Assembly: GCA_904420055.1 (NCBI GenBank)
Contig: CAJFTV010000054.1
Location: forward strand, 1-5,936
Length of the DNA: 5,936 nucleotides
Direction: 5' to 3'
Source: Candidatus Alloscillospira gallinarum
Lineage (GTDB): Bacteria; Bacillota; Clostridia; Oscillospirales; Oscillospiraceae
The translations under genes were made by a program, and so were the position numbers. The notes beneath the pieces are model-generated. The model did not search any database. It saw only the letters and a list, made by a program, of their open reading frames with translations, and was not told the origin of the DNA. Below, one piece after another: positions 4,476-5,936 of the stretch (positions are counted from its first letter, which is position 1; each line of letters opens with the position of its first letter).

Positions 4476-5537
4476 TCACAAAAGCTTCATCTGTCCTCCG
4501 TCACTTAGAGGAAAGTCCAGTCCCAAATGCTCATAGGCAAGGCGGGTAACACACCTTCCCCGGGGCGTTCTCGTCAGATACCCCTTCTGCATGAGGTATG
4601 GCTCATACACGTCCTCGATGGTAACCGGTTCCTCGTTTATTGTCGCTGCAATTGTGTCAAGGCCGACAGGACCTCCGCCGTAGTTTGTAATAATACCGGA
4701 CAAAAGCCTTCTGTCAATAGCGTCAAGTCCGTCCTTGTCAATTTCAAGGCTTGTAAGGGCGTAGTCCGCCGTCTCTTTGGTTATAACGCCAGTTCCCGTC
4801 ACTTCTGCAAAGTCTCTGACACGCCGGAGAAGCCTGTTAGCAATTCGAGGCGTTCCACGGCTGCGGGAGGCAATCTCCATCGCCCCGTCATGCTCTGTCT
4901 CAATACCGAGGATTTTTGCCGAGCGCTCAATTATATATGTCAGCTCCTCATTATTATAGAGCTCCAGCTTTAAATCTATACCAAATCTGTCCCGAAGGGG
5001 TGATGAAAGCTGTCCTGACCTTGTGGTTGCACCTACAAGCGTAAAGTTTTTCAGCTTCAGGCATATGGAGGTGGCCGCCGGTCCCTGACCAATGATAATA
5101 TCAAGCTGCTTGTCCTCCATAGCCGGATAGAGAATTTCCTCAATAGACCTGTTCATGCGGTGAATTTCGTCAATAAAAAGTATGTCATTTTCATTGAGGT
5201 TTGTGAGAAGCGCCGCAAGGTCTTTTGGCTTTTCGATTGCAGGTCCGGACGTCTTGCGAAGCGACACGCCCATTTCGTTCGCGATTATGGCCGCAAGCGT
5301 CGTCTTTCCCAGTCCCGGAGGGCCGTGGAGTATAACGTGGTCCAGCGGCTCATTTCTCCTCTTTGCCCCTTCAATAAAAACCGCCAGATTTTTCTTGACC
5401 TTCTCCTGGCCAATATACTCTTTAAGAGTTTTCGGACGAAGGCTGTACTCCCCGTCGTCCTCCGGCGTGGCCGAGGTAGTCATTATGTTTTCTGCCGGCC
5501 TGTACTCCCTGTTTTCATCGCTGAAATCTATGCTCAT
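4476..5537 (-). CDS. ruvB: Holliday junction branch-migration ATPase RuvB
   Basis: A 353-residue AAA+ motor that, with RuvA, moves Holliday junctions during recombinational repair. In order: a short acidic N-terminal extension, the LRPKTLKEYIGQ entry motif (33-44), Walker A GPPGLGKTT (72-80), Walker B with DEIH (123-126), sensor 1 GATTRSG (169-175), the arginine-finger stretch PLRDRFG (180-186), the sensor 2 region RGTPRIANRLLRR (227-239), and a C-terminal winged helix including EPYLMQKGYLTRTPRGR (312-328). All key residues are intact and the length is normal. The ATG at 5535-5537 is preferred because the GAGGTG site that overlaps the ruvA stop would serve it; an in-frame GTG at 5547-5549 lies within that site. 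ruvB starts 13 bases after ruvA, so the two form one operon. Confidence 0.97.
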   Translation of the reverse strand: MSIDFSDENREYRPAENIMTTSATPEDDGEYSLRPKTLKEYIGQEKVKKNLAVFIEGAKRRNEPLDHVILHGPPGLGKTTLAAIIANEMGVSLRKTSGPAIEKPKDLAALLTNLNENDILFIDEIHRMNRSIEEILYPAMEDKQLDIIIGQGPAATSICLKLKNFTLVGATTRSGQLSSPLRDRFGIDLKLELYNNEELTYIIERSAKILGIETEHDGAMEIASRSRGTPRIANRLLRRVRDFAEVTGTGVITKETADYALTSLEIDKDGLDAIDRRLLSGIITNYGGGPVGLDTIAATINEEPVTIEDVYEPYLMQKGYLTRTPRGRCVTRLAYEHLGLDFPLSDGGQMKLL

Positions 5538-5546
5538 GCTCTTATG

Positions 5547-5552
5547 CACCTC
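5547..5552 (-). promoter_or_regulatory. RBS deciding the ruvB start
   Basis: GAGGTG overlaps the ruvA TGA (5551-5553) and precedes the ATG at 5535-5537 by 9 bases. The alternative GTG start (5547-5549) is part of this site, which argues against it. Confidence 0.65.
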
Positions 5553-5936
5553 ACTTTATGCTTCGCTTTAGTGCCTCTCTCACAATGTCCTCAATAGACA
5601 TGTCAGACGTATCCATAGTACGCAAAATTGCCGACGCCTCCGATGATGTAAAGCCCAAAACCCCCAGTGCAGCCATAGCCTCATGGTTCTTCTCGGCCGC
5701 ACCCGACGGCATTTCAGAGCCGGCTGCAAATCCGGCGGAGAAATCCTCATCAGTAAGTGACATCTTATCCTTAAGCTCCAGTATAACGCGCTGTGCTATT
5801 CGTTTTCCCACCCCTTGGGCGGCGGTTATGCGCTTTTCATCACCTTTTGCCACGGCCGCAGCAAGCTCCTCCGGAGACACCACAGATAAAATGGAAAGGG
5901 CCGCCTTGGGACCAACGCCTGAGACCGAGGTAAGCA
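5551..5936 (-). CDS. ruvA: Holliday junction-binding protein RuvA (5' end cut by window edge)
   Basis: RuvA tetramers clamp the four-way junction and recruit RuvB rings. The 127 complete codons seen here cover the second half of domain II and domain III. Two helix-hairpin-helix DNA-binding motifs are visible: SVSGVGPKAALSIL near the start of the fragment and AAQGVGKRIAQRVILELKDK about 35 residues on. After a flexible Ala/Gly/Ser-rich linker comes the C-terminal three-helix domain that contacts RuvB (EAMAALGVLGFTSSEASAIL through the end at RSIK). Full-length RuvA is about 195-205 residues, so roughly 70 N-terminal residues (the OB-fold domain) are missing because of the window edge. The GTG at 5881-5883 inside the fragment is not a start: the frame and the homology continue upstream to the edge. 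Confidence 0.95.
   Translation of the reverse strand, partial: LTSVSGVGPKAALSILSVVSPEELAAAVAKGDEKRITAAQGVGKRIAQRVILELKDKMSLTDEDFSAGFAAGSEMPSGAAEKNHEAMAALGVLGFTSSEASAILRTMDTSDMSIEDIVREALKRSIK

Noticed and set aside
1..5936. CRISPR arrays, insertion sequences, tRNA genes, prophage or defence genes
   Set aside because: No regularly spaced repeats, transposase-like proteins, tRNA folds or unfamiliar accessory genes are seen; the window is nearly filled by housekeeping genes.

Overview
This window looks like core chromosome of a low-to-mid GC Clostridia-type Firmicute. The reasons are a SigH-like sporulation-type sigma factor, a trmK-nif3 pair, an ECF-type vitamin transporter S component next to a type III pantothenate kinase, a DUF1858 redox-disulfide protein, strong AGGAGG-type Shine-Dalgarno sites and canonical TTGAxx-17-TATAAT promoters. 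The exact genus cannot be told. Every convincing gene is on the minus strand, so transcription runs from high to low coordinates. I see no mobile element, CRISPR array, tRNA or rRNA.

Read in the direction of transcription, the layout is as follows. (1) The 3' two thirds of ruvA (cut by the window edge) and complete ruvB, the Holliday-junction branch-migration motor. (2) An AT-rich 170-base gap carrying a near-consensus promoter inside a dyad, then a SigH-like sigma factor, then a small protein with two CxxC zinc-binding modules, closed by a very strong intrinsic terminator. (3) A one-gene unit: near-consensus promoter, DUF1858 protein, terminator. (4) A roughly 120-base leader that can fold and ends in a second intrinsic terminator only 12 bases before the trmK start codon, then trmK (tRNA m1A22 methyltransferase) and a NIF3-family protein. 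(5) A consensus-like promoter overlapped by an inverted repeat, a membrane-embedded ECF S component with a TTG start, and coaX, which is cut at its 3' end.

The genes form short co-directional modules. ruvA-ruvB is DNA repair. Sigma factor plus zinc-ribbon is probably one transcript. trmK-nif3 is a conserved pair, here behind a possible attenuator. S component plus coaX suggests uptake of pantothenate and its first phosphorylation toward coenzyme A. The coding content is mostly familiar. The least explained signals are in the intergenic regions: the terminator-ended leader before trmK, the dyads around the sigma-factor and ECF-coaX promoters, and the placement of the sigma gene beside ruvAB.
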